Assembly (NCBI GenBank): GCA_944386545.1
Contig: CALXBK010000003.1
Location: 1-41,435 of the forward strand
DNA length: 41,435 nt
Origin: an uncultured Ruminiclostridium sp.
GTDB lineage: Bacteria > Bacillota > Clostridia > Oscillospirales > Ruminococcaceae
Reading direction: 5' to 3'
Position numbers and translations under genes: made by a program. The notes beneath the pieces were generated by a model. It was not told the DNA's origin and ran no database searches. It saw nothing but the letters and a program-made list of their open reading frames with translations. Below are positions 15,973 to 25,392 of this stretch, one piece after another. Position 1 is the first letter of the stretch. Each line of letters opens with the position of its first letter.

Positions 15973-17256
15973 ATGGAAGTACAGATAGCAATACTTGTTG
16001 TTATGGTAATATGCTCGGCATTCTTTTCAGCGAGCGAAACCGCGCTTACAAGCTCTAACCGCATAAGGCTCAAAAGCATGGCGGAAAACGGCTCGCACGG
16101 CGCAAAGCTTGCTCTTAAGCTTATTGAAAAATATGACAAGGTAATAACCACAATACTTATCGGAAACAATATCGTTAACATCACAGCGTCGTCAATCGGC
16201 ACCCTTATTGCGACGCAGTTCATTGATGATCCCGATACGGCGGCGCTGGTTTCAACCGTTGCTCTGACACTGATTATTCTCACCTTTGGCGAGGTTATGC
16301 CGAAAAGCATAGCAAAGGACCACGCAGAGAGCTTTTCCTCCAAATCAAGCGGAATAGTCACCTTTCTGACATTTATCTTTACTCCGCTTTCGGCGTTCTT
16401 TATACTGCTCAAAAAGCTGATTTCCAAGATTTTCGGAAACAAGAAGGAGGTTACAGTTACCGAGCAGGAGCTTATTGCGATTATTGACGAGATAGAGGAC
16501 GAGGGCGTGCTTGAGGAGCAGGAGCACGACCTTGTGAAGAGTGCGCTTGAGTTTGACGAAACTGTGGTTGACGAAATTATCACCCACAGGGTTGACGTTA
16601 CGGCGGTGGATATAAACGAGGACATCGAAACGGTAAAGGAAACCTTTATCAACGAGGAGTATTCCCGTCTGCCCGTGTACGAAGGCTCAATCGACCATAT
16701 ATGCGGCTTTGTCAGCCAGAAGGACTTTTTCAAGCGTTATATCACGTGCGGGGACGAGAAATTTATTCTCCGCGATATTGTGCAGGAGATACACTATGTT
16801 CCTCACCTTATGAAGATAAGCGACGTCATGAAGCAAATGCAGCATGACAAGATACACATGGCAGTAGTGCTTGACCAATACGGCGGCACGCTCGGTATCG
16901 TGACGCTTGAGGATATACTCGAACAGCTTGTCGGCGAGATATGGGACGAGAACGACGAGATAGTGGCTCCCGTTTCCTTTATCTCCGACAACGAGTTCAG
17001 CGTGAACGGCGACGTTTCGCTTACCGTGTTTAAGCGTTACTGGCACAAGAGAACAGGCGAATACGCAAAGGTAGACAGCAGCGCAAAGACGGTGGGCGGC
17101 TGGGTGCTTGAGCTGTTCGGCAAAATCCCCGAAGCAGGCGAAACCGTATCTACAAAGGATTTCACCATCAAGGTGCTTAAAATAAACGGCAGAAGAATTG
17201 CCAAGGTGCTATTCTCGATAAACAGCATAAACGGTGAGGACAAAGAAAAGAAGTGA
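15973..17256 (+). CDS. CNNM/CorC-family transporter-like protein (DUF21 + CBS + CorC_HlyC)
   Basis: A 427-residue protein with four domains in order: a DUF21 membrane domain (about 1-150, with SASETALTSSNRIRLK and LTFGEVMPKSIAK); paired CBS domains (about 205-330, with VAVVLDQYGGTLGIVTLEDILEQLVGEI split across the second); and a CorC_HlyC domain (about 345-420). Members of this family export or regulate Mg2+ and related cations. Older annotations call them hemolysins, for which there is no evidence here. The start is supported by the GAGG site. Its stop overlaps the next start (GTGA). Confidence 0.88.
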   Translation: MEVQIAILVVMVICSAFFSASETALTSSNRIRLKSMAENGSHGAKLALKLIEKYDKVITTILIGNNIVNITASSIGTLIATQFIDDPDTAALVSTVALTLIILTFGEVMPKSIAKDHAESFSSKSSGIVTFLTFIFTPLSAFFILLKKLISKIFGNKKEVTVTEQELIAIIDEIEDEGVLEEQEHDLVKSALEFDETVVDEIITHRVDVTAVDINEDIETVKETFINEEYSRLPVYEGSIDHICGFVSQKDFFKRYITCGDEKFILRDIVQEIHYVPHLMKISDVMKQMQHDKIHMAVVLDQYGGTLGIVTLEDILEQLVGEIWDENDEIVAPVSFISDNEFSVNGDVSLTVFKRYWHKRTGEYAKVDSSAKTVGGWVLELFGKIPEAGETVSTKDFTIKVLKINGRRIAKVLFSINSINGEDKEKK

Positions 17257-17819
17257 GAGTTTTTTTTACCGTCTGCGCAGTTTTCGGCGCGGCAGGACTT
17301 CTGGGGCTTCTTGTCATGCTGATATTTTTCAGGCTTAAGGTCAATATCGCCTTCAAGCTCCCAAAATGCAAAACCGTACCGCTTGAGCAGTTCGTACCGC
17401 AGAGCATTTACGGCTATGCCGCTTTTACTCTTAGCTTCGGACTTATAGGTCTTGCTCTTTTGCCGCTTAATTTACCGTGGTACATGACTGTACCCGTTGA
17501 CATCTGCTTTTCGATGATAGTAAATTTTATCGGAGCGCATTTTTTAGCGCCGCTTTTCATTGATTTCTTTTCGGGACGAGAGCCTAACGCCGACGAGCTT
17601 TCGGGACTTAAGGCTGTCGCCTCGGAGCGTATTGAGGGCGACGGCTACGGCAGGGTTCGGGTAAAATACGGCGACAGGAGCTTTTACTATAACGCTGTAT
17701 CGGTATATCACACCGACATTGAAAAAAACGAAACGGTAGATGTAGTCCTTTGCGAGAATAAGCTCCTGTTTGTACAAAAGGAAAACGAAATATACAAAAT
17801 ATATGACGAAAGGGCGTGA
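17253..17819 (+). CDS. Small membrane protein with NfeD-like C-terminal domain
   Basis: The 188-residue product starts with GTG overlapping the previous stop. It has hydrophobic segments at about 3-26, 52-72 and 76-100, then a soluble domain of about 75 residues (GYGRVRVKYGDRSFYYNAVS) that resembles an OB/NfeD-type beta-barrel. Function unknown. Tight coupling to the CNNM/CorC-like gene suggests a shared membrane role. The ribosome site is weak, so coupling probably matters. Confidence 0.55.
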   Translation: MRVFFTVCAVFGAAGLLGLLVMLIFFRLKVNIAFKLPKCKTVPLEQFVPQSIYGYAAFTLSFGLIGLALLPLNLPWYMTVPVDICFSMIVNFIGAHFLAPLFIDFFSGREPNADELSGLKAVASERIEGDGYGRVRVKYGDRSFYYNAVSVYHTDIEKNETVDVVLCENKLLFVQKENEIYKIYDERA

Positions 17820-17824
17820 CGGCA

Positions 17825-18346
17825 TTGTTTGAAAAGGAAATAACCACAACGGCGGACGATTACCGCAGTATAGTACGCTTTACGGAGTACAGGCTGAAAA
17901 AACTGCCTAAAATAACGATGATAAGCTGTTTTCTGCTGTGCAACGTTGCGGTCATTCTCGGACTTTTCGGTATTATACCGTTCCCTTATTGGCTGATAGT
18001 CGGCGCACTTTTCGTTTTAGCCGCCGCATATTTTCCGATAAAGGTTGCCGTAACTGTCAAAAACGGCATTAAATACGGCAAGGTAGCAATAAACACAAAG
18101 CGAAAATTCAGCCTTGATACGGTAGGTATAAGACTTGTCGGCGGCAGGACCGGCACGAATATTTCCGCACCGTGGGAAACGCTTTTTGCAGTTTATGAGA
18201 TAAACGAGTGCTTTCTGATATATTTCAGACACGACTCGGTGTTCTGTATTGCAAAAAATCAGCTGACGCTTCCGCAAGTAACGGAGCTTCGCAACCATTT
18301 TATCAAGAGGCTGGGGCAGAGATTTTTCCGCCTGTGCAAAATCTGA
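17825..18346 (+). CDS. YcxB-like membrane protein
   Basis: I use the TTG at 17825, ten bases after AAAGGG; an in-frame GTG at 17816 has no room for a ribosome site. The product of about 173 residues has an N-terminal strand region, two close membrane segments (about 33-75) and a C-terminal domain. That domain resembles the YcxB-like family (PF14317): FSLDTVGIRLVGG, WETLFAVYEINECFLIYF, then FCIAKNQLT. Its function in that family is unknown. It is the third gene of the 15973 unit, directly before araD. Confidence 0.6.
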   Translation: MFEKEITTTADDYRSIVRFTEYRLKKLPKITMISCFLLCNVAVILGLFGIIPFPYWLIVGALFVLAAAYFPIKVAVTVKNGIKYGKVAINTKRKFSLDTVGIRLVGGRTGTNISAPWETLFAVYEINECFLIYFRHDSVFCIAKNQLTLPQVTELRNHFIKRLGQRFFRLCKI

Positions 18347-18358
18347 AAGGAGCATAAT

Positions 18359-19054
18359 ATGCTAAAAAAGCTGAAAAAACAGGTGCTTGACGCTAATCTT
18401 GCGTTGGTGCGCGACGGTCTTGCGATGTTCACCTGGGGCAATGCTTCGGGCATTGACAGAGAACGCGGACTTGTTGTAATAAAGCCGTCTGGCGTTGATT
18501 ATGACAAGCTGACAACGGACGACCTTGCGGTAGTCACTCTTGACGGCGAGCAGGTCGAGGGGGATTTGCGCCCCTCGTCGGACACTCCCACTCATCTTGA
18601 GCTGTACAAGGCGTTTGGCAATATAGGCGGCGTTGTCCACACCCATTCCATGTGGAGCGTTATTTTCGCTCAGTGCGGCAGGGATATACCCGCGCTCGGC
18701 ACTACTCATGCGGATTGCTTTTACGGCGATATTCCCTGCACGGACAAAATGACCGCAGAGCAGATAAAGGGCGAATACGAAAAGGAAACGGGACTTGCGA
18801 TAATAAGAACGTTTAAAGATCGCGGCATAAATCCCGACGAAATACCCGGAGCAAATGTGTTCTCACACGGTCCGTTTTCATGGGGCGTTTCCCCCGAAAA
18901 AGCGGCATACAACGCGGCGGTGATGGAATTTTGCGCTAAAGCGGCGGCTATGACGCTGATGCTGGGCAATGACGTACAGCCGATAATGCAGGAGCTTCTT
19001 GACAGGCACTATCTGCGCAAGCACGGCAAAAACGCCTATTACGGCCAGGACTGA
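18359..19054 (+). CDS. araD: L-ribulose-5-phosphate 4-epimerase
   Basis: The 231-residue protein has the same length as Escherichia coli AraD. It carries the class II aldolase/AraD zinc ligands His94 and His96 (VVHTHSMWSV) and His170 (FSHGPFSWG), plus Asp75 in SSDTPTH. It interconverts L-ribulose-5-phosphate and D-xylulose-5-phosphate, linking pentose catabolism to the pentose phosphate pathway. It has its own GAAAGGAG site and begins 12 bases after the YcxB-like gene. No other arabinose genes are present. UlaF/SgbE-type 4-epimerases acting on the same product from ascorbate or gulose are close relatives and cannot be excluded. Confidence 0.9.
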   Translation: MLKKLKKQVLDANLALVRDGLAMFTWGNASGIDRERGLVVIKPSGVDYDKLTTDDLAVVTLDGEQVEGDLRPSSDTPTHLELYKAFGNIGGVVHTHSMWSVIFAQCGRDIPALGTTHADCFYGDIPCTDKMTAEQIKGEYEKETGLAIIRTFKDRGINPDEIPGANVFSHGPFSWGVSPEKAAYNAAVMEFCAKAAAMTLMLGNDVQPIMQELLDRHYLRKHGKNAYYGQD

Positions 19055-19117
19055 TACGCTTATACACTTTGTATGAAAGAAAAACCACAAAATATTTCAA
19101 AATATGCAAAAATGATA

Positions 19118-19146
19118 TTGCATTTAATAATAAAAAGTGGTATAAT
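19118..19146 (+). promoter_or_regulatory. Sigma-A promoter for ilvE
   Basis: TTGCAT (19118-19123), a 17-base spacer, TATAAT (19141-19146). The leader to the ATG at 19275 is about 120 bases, and I see no T-box or attenuator in it. Confidence 0.75.
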
Positions 19147-19274
19147 TTTTGAGTACGGATAAAACGGTGTTCGTGCGGCAAAGGAGTGTTGTAAAATACG
19201 GCACGGAGCTTTCTTTTGTGAAGGATAAAAAGTTTTTGCTTGCAAACACCTTAAAGGAAGGAAGTCTGACTACA

Positions 19275-20339
19275 ATGGAAATCAGAATTGAAAAAACAAC
19301 TGCTCCCAAGGCTAAGCCGGCTGATGAAACCAAGCTCGGCTTCGGACATATTTTCACCGACCATATGTTCGTTATGGAATACGATACGGGCATGGGCTGG
19401 CACGACGCACGCATAGTGCCCTACGGAGATATTACACTTTCTCCTGCGGCTATGGTGCTTCATTACGGACAGGAAATCTTCGAGGGCTTGAAGGCATACA
19501 GAACTCCCTCGGGCGATATTCAGCTTTTCCGTCCCAGAGAAAACTTTAACAGAATGAACATCTCCGCAGAGCGTCTTGTTATTCCTCAGCTCAATGTTGA
19601 CGACTGTTTGCAGGCTCTTCACCAGCTGGTTAAGATTGACGCTGACTGGGTGCCTCATACAGACGGCGCATCGCTTTACATACGCCCCTTTATCTTTGCG
19701 GCTGATCCGTTCCTCGGCGTTCGTCCCGGCGACAAGTATTACTTCATGATAATCATGTCACCCTCCGGGGCATACTACGCATCAGGACTTGATCCCGTAA
19801 GCATCTACGTTGAGACAAACTATGTGCGTGCGGTAAGAGGCGGTATGGGCTTTACCAAGACAGGCGGCAACTATGCGGCTTCTCTTGCAGGTCAGGACGA
19901 GGCGCACAGGCAAAATTACTCTCAGGTGCTTTGGCTTGACGGTGTTGAGCGCAAGTATATTGAAGAGGTCGGCGCAATGAACATCTTCTTTGTAATTGAC
20001 GGCGAGGTAGTTACTCCCATGCTCCAGGGCTCTATCCTTTCGGGTATCACAAGAAAGTCCTCTATTGAGCTTTGCAGGAAGTGGGGACTTAAGGTAAGCG
20101 AGAGAAAAATTTCCATTGAAGAGGTTGCAAAGGCTTACGACGAGGGCAAGCTCAACGAGGTATTCGGTACGGGTACAGCGGCTGTTATCTCTCCTGTCGG
20201 TCATCTCAAGTGGGGCGACAAGGTTATGGAGATAAACGGCAACAAGATAGGAGCTATCTCTCAAAGACTTTACGATACCATGACAGGTATGCAGTACGGC
20301 AAGCTCCCTGATGATATGGGCTGGATTGAAAAGCTTTAA
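19275..20339 (+). CDS. ilvE: Branched-chain amino acid aminotransferase
   Basis: The ATG at 19275 (GGAAGG upstream) gives 354 residues, the usual length for type II enzymes. A frame opening at 19149 adds an N-terminus unlike the family and begins only three bases past the promoter -10. Fold-type IV PLP features are present: EIFEGLKAYRTPSGDIQLFR, the PLP lysine in FTKTGGNYAASL, and GTGTAAVISPVG near the C-terminus. It performs the last step of leucine, isoleucine and valine synthesis (and the first of their breakdown) with 2-oxoglutarate/glutamate. It complements the ilv-leu gene cluster on the other strand at 23794-30763. Confidence 0.92.
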   Translation: MEIRIEKTTAPKAKPADETKLGFGHIFTDHMFVMEYDTGMGWHDARIVPYGDITLSPAAMVLHYGQEIFEGLKAYRTPSGDIQLFRPRENFNRMNISAERLVIPQLNVDDCLQALHQLVKIDADWVPHTDGASLYIRPFIFAADPFLGVRPGDKYYFMIIMSPSGAYYASGLDPVSIYVETNYVRAVRGGMGFTKTGGNYAASLAGQDEAHRQNYSQVLWLDGVERKYIEEVGAMNIFFVIDGEVVTPMLQGSILSGITRKSSIELCRKWGLKVSERKISIEEVAKAYDEGKLNEVFGTGTAAVISPVGHLKWGDKVMEINGNKIGAISQRLYDTMTGMQYGKLPDDMGWIEKL

Positions 20340-20366
20340 TCAAAACACAATTCAACATTGACAGCA

Positions 20367-20400
20367 CCGCACAGGGCTTTGCTCTGTACGGCGTTGTTGT
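20367..20400 (+). terminator. Weak terminator after ilvE
   Basis: CCG-C-ACAGGG (20367-20376) can pair with CTCTGT-A-CGG (20382-20391), with one mismatch and a G-T pair, followed by the T-rich stretch GCGTTGTTGT. Confidence 0.45.
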
Positions 20401-20439
20401 ATAACGGATAGGCTGTGAATTTAAACCGTTAAAAATTGT

Positions 20440-20458
20440 CCCCGCAAGCCATGCGGGG
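20440..20458 (+). promoter_or_regulatory. Hairpin just upstream of glyQS
   Basis: CCCCGCA (20440-20446) pairs with TGCGGGG (20452-20458) around five bases. It sits two bases before the GAAAGGA ribosome site. It has no T-run, so it is not a terminator; it may affect translation or RNA stability. There is no T-box. Confidence 0.35.
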
Positions 20459-20478
20459 CATGAAAGGAAAATAAAAAC

Positions 20479-21855
20479 ATGAAAAACACAGAAAAAACGA
20501 TGGACAAGCTTGTTGCTCTCTGCAAGGGCAGAGGCTTCATCTACCCCGGCAGTGAGATTTACGGCGGACTTGCCAACACCTGGGATTTCGGTCCTCTCGG
20601 AGTAGAGCTAAAGACCAACATCAAATCGGCATGGCGCAAAAAGTTTATTCAAGAAAGCAAGTACAATGTAGGACTTGACAGCGCAATTCTGATGAACCCC
20701 CAGACCTGGGTTGCCTCCGGTCATATCGGTGGCTTCTCCGATCCTCTTATGGACTGCAAGGAGTGCAAGACAAGACACAGAGCCGACAATCTTATCGAGG
20801 ATTTTGACGGCACAAGCTGTGCAGGCTGGACAAACGAGCAGTTGTCCGACTATATACGTGAAAAGGGTATCACCTGCCCTAACTGCGGCAAGGCAAACTT
20901 TACGGACATAAGACAGTTCAACCTTATGTTCAAGACCTTCCAGGGCGTAACCGAGGACTCAAAGAGCGAGCTTTATCTCCGTCCCGAAACAGCGCAGGGT
21001 ATTTTTGTAAACTTCCTCAACATTCAGCGTACCAGCCGTAAAAAGGTGCCCTTCGGCGTGGCGCAGGTGGGCAAATCCTTCAGAAACGAGATTACCCCCG
21101 GCAACTTCATCTTCAGAGTAAGAGAGTTTGAGCAGATGGAGCTTGAATTCTTCTGCAAGCCCGGCACCGACCTTGACTGGTTCTACTACTGGAAGGATTT
21201 TTGCAAGAAATGGCTGTTATCCCTCAACATCAGCGAGGAAAATCTCCGTCTGCGCGACCACGATCCCGAGGAGCTTTGCTTCTACTCAAAGGCTACAACC
21301 GACTTTGAGTATCTCTTCCCGTTCGGCTGGGGTGAGCTATGGGGCGTTGCGGACAGGACGGATTACGACCTCACTCAGCATATTAAAACAAGCGGTCAGA
21401 AGCTGGAATACTTCGATCCCGAAACCAACGAAAAGTACGTTCCCTATGTCATTGAGCCATCTCTCGGCGTTGAAAGACTGTTCCTTGCGGTTATCACCGA
21501 AGCTTATGACGAGGAGGAGCTTCCCGACGGCACAACAAGAACGGTTATGCATTTCCATCCTTATCTTGCTCCCGTCAAGGCGGCTGTTCTTCCCCTTTCC
21601 AAAAAGCTCGGAGAGCAGGCAGGCAAGATAGCAGACGAGCTTAGCAGGTACTTCTGCGTTGATTATGACGAGGCAGGAGCTATCGGCAAGAGATACCGCA
21701 GACAGGACGAGATAGGCACACCGTTCTGCATTACCTATGATTTTGACAGCGAAGAGGACGGCTGTGTAACAGTCAGAGAGCGCGACACAATGGAGCAGGT
21801 ACGTATCCCCATCGCAGAGGTTAAGGCGTATATTGAAGAAAGAATTGCGTTCTGA
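20479..21855 (+). CDS. glyQS: Glycyl-tRNA synthetase, homodimeric type
   Basis: The 458-residue protein is the eukaryote-like alpha2-type GlyRS found in Gram-positives. It starts with [21 protein letters not shown] Cys-rich insertion (CKECKTRH, then CPNCGKANF) probably binds zinc. Class II motif 2 is [20 protein letters not shown] and motif 3 is the GVERLF segment. The C-terminal anticodon-binding domain starts about residue 360 ([13 protein letters not shown]). It charges tRNA-Gly in the cytoplasm. The start has an AAGGAAA site. It is a single-gene unit ended by a strong terminator. Confidence 0.97.
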   Translation: MKNTEKTMDKLVALCKGRGFIYPGSEIYGGLANTWDFGPLGVELKTNIKSAWRKKFIQESKYNVGLDSAILMNPQTWVASGHIGGFSDPLMDCKECKTRHRADNLIEDFDGTSCAGWTNEQLSDYIREKGITCPNCGKANFTDIRQFNLMFKTFQGVTEDSKSELYLRPETAQGIFVNFLNIQRTSRKKVPFGVAQVGKSFRNEITPGNFIFRVREFEQMELEFFCKPGTDLDWFYYWKDFCKKWLLSLNISEENLRLRDHDPEELCFYSKATTDFEYLFPFGWGELWGVADRTDYDLTQHIKTSGQKLEYFDPETNEKYVPYVIEPSLGVERLFLAVITEAYDEEELPDGTTRTVMHFHPYLAPVKAAVLPLSKKLGEQAGKIADELSRYFCVDYDEAGAIGKRYRRQDEIGTPFCITYDFDSEEDGCVTVRERDTMEQVRIPIAEVKAYIEERIAF

Positions 21856-21874
21856 TTTTGAAATTGAATAGACA

Positions 21875-21904
21875 AAACGCCCCGAAAATCGGGGCGTTTG
21901 TTAT
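21875..21904. terminator. Bidirectional terminator after glyQS
   Basis: AAACGCCCCGA (21875-21885) pairs perfectly with TCGGGGCGTTT (21889-21899). It separates glyQS from the convergent prepilin gene. Confidence 0.9.
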
Positions 21905-21907
21905 TAG

Positions 21908-22600
21908 CTATACCATAAGAGTTTCAAGTGTCGGATATGTTCCGACGGTGTAGCCGTTCTGAGTAATTCCGGGAGTATCTCCGTTCCATTTTGCCGATTT
22001 ATCCCCCCAGTTGACGGTTGCGGTTGTGCTGAGCGCACCCGACGAGTAGTTTGTGGACAGCTCTGCGACATCTGCCGCCGTGCTTGTTTCATTGGTGAAA
22101 ATCAGCGCTTCTACAACGCCGCTTTTCATGTAAACTTCAATATATCCCGTCTGAAGTGTGGGATAACCGTTTGCAAGGTGTAAAGCAAGCAAATTCAGCG
22201 CATTGCCGCTTTGGGCAGGGGCATTGTCACTCGTGCTGACAGCCGTACCCGCAACAGTCCAGTCGTGGTCAGAACCGGTAGCGAAATTTGCGCTGTCGGT
22301 GCTGTTTTTAAAGTTTGCCGTCCAGCTGCCGCCCGATACCGTTATGCTTATTACGGCGGTAGCAGTATCGCTGTGAAGCATACCCTGCGCCTCTGCGTCA
22401 AGCGAGGTGAAGTAACTGTTAAGCCGGTCGGCGGTTGAGTCGGCAGTCGAATTTGCCGAGGTCACCTTTGAATCTGTCACAAAGCCGAGCATAACGGGTA
22501 TAAGTATTGCGGCAAGCACGCCTATGATAGCTATTACCACAATCAGCTCGACAAGCGTAAAGCCGTGTTTTTCCTTTATGCGCAGCATTTTCTTCTTCAT
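21908..22600 (-). CDS. Type IV prepilin-like protein 1
   Basis: The ATG at 22600 follows AGGGGTGAGG; an upstream in-frame ATG at 22618 lacks a site. The product of about 230 residues has a short basic leader and the type III signal cleavage site HG|FTLVELIVVIAIIGVLAAIL with Glu5. A variable Ser/Thr-rich globular domain follows and ends WNGDTPGITQNGYTVGTYPTLE. Type IV pilins and pseudopilins are processed by a prepilin peptidase and assembled by an ATPase and platform protein; none is in this window. It is a paralogue of the gene at 22850, sharing both ends but little of the middle. Confidence 0.85.
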   Translation of the reverse strand: MKKKMLRIKEKHGFTLVELIVVIAIIGVLAAILIPVMLGFVTDSKVTSANSTADSTADRLNSYFTSLDAEAQGMLHSDTATAVISITVSGGSWTANFKNSTDSANFATGSDHDWTVAGTAVSTSDNAPAQSGNALNLLALHLANGYPTLQTGYIEVYMKSGVVEALIFTNETSTAADVAELSTNYSSGALSTTATVNWGDKSAKWNGDTPGITQNGYTVGTYPTLETLMV

Positions 22601-22790
22601 AACCTCACCCCTGTTCAAATACTTACAATATCTGTTTTTGCTATCATATCATAAATGCTTTATTATTTCAAGTATTTTTGAAGAAAAAATGTTAAATTGG
22701 ACAAATTAAAGCGTGATTTTCACATTTTGCTTTCGCTTTACGCTTTTGACGGCATACAGCAGCTTTATCCCCCGTATCAGCATATAATGA

Positions 22791-22818
22791 AACGTCCCCC
22801 GCTTTCGCAGGGGGCGTT
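22791..22818 (-). terminator. Terminator-like hairpin after prepilin 2
   Basis: AACG-T-CCCCC (22791-22800) pairs with GGGGG-CGTT (22810-22818) around GCTTTCGCA, with a single bulged T. On the minus strand only a short T-run follows. It separates the two prepilin genes. Confidence 0.6.
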
Positions 22819-22849
22819 ATGTAAGTGAGTTTAATCCAACAGCTAAATA

Positions 22850-23515
22850 TTAGCCAAGGTTGAGCTTAGGAGATGTACCAACGATGAAACCATCGACAGT
22901 AATACCTGCCGTGCTGTTGTCCCAACTGTAAGGATCAGTTGCCCAAGCCTGAGTAGGTGTAGTGCCGAATGCAGACATAGTTACATCACCAATCACGTTT
23001 GTATCTGCTGTGTACCAAACTGCTACACAGTCACCTGCTACACAGTGAATTGAGATAGCTGCACTTGTTATAGAGGGGAATGCATCAGCAATCTGGATTC
23101 CGAGCAGAGTCTCTGCGTTTGTAACACCGACCTTAGTCTGACCTGTGACAACACCTGTAGCTGCGGTACCCCAACCAATAGAGCCGCCGGACTGGAAATT
23201 AGCAGCATCACCTGCGCTTACGTCCCAGTTCGTTGTACCGCCTGTTGTGGTTGCCGTTACTTCAAAGTTCTGAATAACAGTAGAGCCCTTCAGCATACCG
23301 TACTGCTTCGTATCAGCATCGGTAAGGAACTGGTCAACGAGCTTTGCAATCTCGTTAGCGGTTGTATCTGCGGAAGTTACTCTCGAGCTTGTAACGAAGC
23401 CGAGCATGGTGGGGATGAGGATAGCTGCGAGTACGCCGATGATAGCGATAACAACGATCAACTCAACCAGGGTAAAGCCCTTCTTGGCTTTGAGCTGCTG
23501 TAATTTCTTTATCAT
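22850..23515 (-). CDS. Type IV prepilin-like protein 2, probably the major pilin
   Basis: The 221-residue protein has the leader MIKKLQQLKAKKG and the cleavage motif G|FTLVELIVVIAIIGVLAAIL, then GFVTSSRVTSADTTANEIAK and a variable globular domain. Its ribosome site AAGGAGGT is a perfect match at good spacing. Its codon choice is cleaner than prepilin 1's, which suggests high expression. A two-cysteine pair (HCVAGDC) may form a disulfide. The C-terminal ITVDGFIVGTSPKLNLG matches the end of prepilin 1. A long leader of about 115 bases from the promoter at 23637-23665 is likely. Confidence 0.87.
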   Translation of the reverse strand: MIKKLQQLKAKKGFTLVELIVVIAIIGVLAAILIPTMLGFVTSSRVTSADTTANEIAKLVDQFLTDADTKQYGMLKGSTVIQNFEVTATTTGGTTNWDVSAGDAANFQSGGSIGWGTAATGVVTGQTKVGVTNAETLLGIQIADAFPSITSAAISIHCVAGDCVAVWYTADTNVIGDVTMSAFGTTPTQAWATDPYSWDNSTAGITVDGFIVGTSPKLNLG

Positions 23516-23636
23516 GGGAAATTACCTCCTTGAAATGTGTAAAAATTTTTTATGTTTAAGGGTCTGCGCCCTTAAATCCAAAATTCCCCCGCCTTTTTTC
23601 CGTTAAATAAACCTTGCGGGTGTTTTCTGTAAGTAA

Positions 23637-23665
23637 AGAATATCATATCCCATTCCAAAAATCAA
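23637..23665 (-). promoter_or_regulatory. Probable promoter for prepilin 2
   Basis: Read on the minus strand: TTGATT (23665-23660), a 17-base spacer, TATTCT (23642-23637). Both boxes are moderate matches. Confidence 0.4.
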
Positions 23666-23793
23666 TAGATAATTTAACAAATTTTTGGGTTTTCTTAAAA
23701 TTTAGGCTATTTTCCATATATGACATCTTTAAAACTCGTGCAAGATGTACAACACAATGTAACTCGTTACACCACATTATAGGCATTATACCG

Positions 23794-24876
23794 TCAGATT
23801 AATTCCGATATTTTGTCGCCCATTTCCGAGCAGGAGAGCCTTATCATGCCCTCGCTCATTATGTCGCCCGTGCGGCAGCCGTCTGCGAGCGCCTTGCTTA
23901 CCGCCGACTCAACGGCATCGGCTTCCTTTGTCATATCAAAGCTGTATCTGAGCATCATTGCGGCGGAGAGTATTGTCGCTATGGGGTTTGCCTTATTCTG
24001 TCCGGCAATGTCGGGCGCAGAGCCGCCGCTGGGCTCATAAAGGCCGAACTTTGTTTCGTTCATGCTTGCAGAGGGGAGCATACCTATTGAGCCTGTAATC
24101 ATGCTCGCTTCGTCGGAGAGAATGTCGCCGAACATATTTTCCGTTACCATTACATCAAACTGCGCAGGGTTTTTTACAAGCTGCATGGCGCAGTTGTCAA
24201 CCAGCATGTGTTCAAGTGTAACCTCGGGGTAGTCCTTTGCGACCTCGGTAATAACCTTTCTCCAAAGGCGGGAAGAATCAAGCACGTTCACCTTGTCAAC
24301 GCTGATTACCTTTTTTCTGCGCTTCATCGCAACATCAAACGCCTTTACCGCTATGCGCCTGATTTCCTCCTCGCTGTAAACGAGGGTGTCGGTTGCAGTC
24401 ATGACGCCGTTTACCTCCTCGGTTTTGCGCTCGCCGAAATAAAGACCGCCCGTAAGCTCTCTCATTATCAGCATATCAAAGCCCTTTGAGCTTATTTCCG
24501 TCTTTAAGGGGCAAGCGCCGCTGAGCTCCTTGTAAAGATGGCAGGGACGCAGATTTGCAAACAGTCCGAGCGCCTTTCTGATACCGAGCAGTCCCGCTTC
24601 GGGGCGGAAATTCGGAGGGAGCTTATACCACGGCGATGTGGTGGTGTCGCCGCCTATCGAGCCCATAAGCACAGCGTCGGAGCTTTTGCACGCCGCTATT
24701 GTTTCCTCGGTCAGCGGCACGCCGTTTGCGTCGATTGAACAGCCACCCATTAAAAGCTGTGTATAATTGAAGGTATGACCGAATTTATCTCCGACCTTGT
24801 CAAGCACCTTCGTCGCCTCAGTCACAATTTCGGGACCTATTCCGTCGCCCTTTATAACAGCTATATTCTTTGTCAT
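23794..24876 (-). CDS. leuB: 3-isopropylmalate dehydrogenase
   Basis: The 360-residue protein matches LeuB throughout. It has [14 protein letters not shown] at the start, the RANLRP-equivalent [42 protein letters not shown] and the NAD-binding [14 protein letters not shown] near the C-terminus. It oxidatively decarboxylates 3-isopropylmalate, and 3-methylmalate in the citramalate route to 2-oxobutyrate. It is the last gene of the ilv-leu transcript, 19 bases after leuD. The ribosome site AAAGGAA is present. No clear terminator follows. Confidence 0.95.
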   Translation of the reverse strand: MTKNIAVIKGDGIGPEIVTEATKVLDKVGDKFGHTFNYTQLLMGGCSIDANGVPLTEETIAACKSSDAVLMGSIGGDTTTSPWYKLPPNFRPEAGLLGIRKALGLFANLRPCHLYKELSGACPLKTEISSKGFDMLIMRELTGGLYFGERKTEEVNGVMTATDTLVYSEEEIRRIAVKAFDVAMKRRKKVISVDKVNVLDSSRLWRKVITEVAKDYPEVTLEHMLVDNCAMQLVKNPAQFDVMVTENMFGDILSDEASMITGSIGMLPSASMNETKFGLYEPSGGSAPDIAGQNKANPIATILSAAMMLRYSFDMTKEADAVESAVSKALADGCRTGDIMSEGMIRLSCSEMGDKISELI

Positions 24877-24895
24877 AACAAATATTCCTTTCAGA

Positions 24896-25378
24896 TTATT
24901 GTTTTATGGAATTAAGCAGTCCGCCCTTGCCGATAATTTCCTTAATAAATTCGGGGAAAGGCTCTGCCTTGTAGGTACAGCCCCTTGTCACATTGGTGAT
25001 AACGCCCGTGTCAAAGTCAACCTCTACCTCGTCGCCGTTTTCAATGTCCTTTGCCGCTTCGTCGCATTCGAGAATGGCAAGGCCTATATTAATGGAGTTG
25101 CGGTAAAAAATTCTTGCAAAGGTGCTTGCTATTACGCAGGATATTCCGCTTGCCTTTATTGCAATCGGGGCGTGTTCACGGGAGCTTCCGCAGCCGAAAT
25201 TCATATTCGCTACAATAATATCGCCCTGCTTTACATTCTTCACGAAGTCCTTGTCGATGTCCTCCATGCAATGGCTTGCAAGCTCCTTGTGGTCGGCGGT
25301 ATTGAGGTATCTTGCGGGTATGATAACGTCGGTATCGACATTATCGCCGTATTTATGTACTGTGCCGTGTGCTTTCAT
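24896..25378 (-). CDS. leuD: 3-isopropylmalate dehydratase small subunit
   Basis: The 160-residue protein has the small-subunit (LeuD, HacB-type short form) swivel domain: [34 protein letters not shown], and [14 protein letters not shown]. With LeuC it isomerises 2- and 3-isopropylmalate (or citramalate and 3-methylmalate) at a [4Fe-4S] cluster. It lies 14 bases downstream of the broken Dabb gene, which itself sits between leuC and leuD. The ribosome site is AAGGA. Confidence 0.95.
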   Translation of the reverse strand: MKAHGTVHKYGDNVDTDVIIPARYLNTADHKELASHCMEDIDKDFVKNVKQGDIIVANMNFGCGSSREHAPIAIKASGISCVIASTFARIFYRNSINIGLAILECDEAAKDIENGDEVEVDFDTGVITNVTRGCTYKAEPFPEFIKEIIGKGGLLNSIKQ

Positions 25379-25392
25379 ATAAAAATCCTTCC

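Noticed and set aside
19149..19274. N-terminal extension of ilvE from a TTG
   Set aside because: It begins three bases after the -10 box, has no ribosome site, and is unlike aminotransferase N-termini.
20340..20478. Possible T-box riboswitch before glyQS
   Set aside because: Only a small hairpin is present; there is no T-box consensus or terminator/antiterminator pair.
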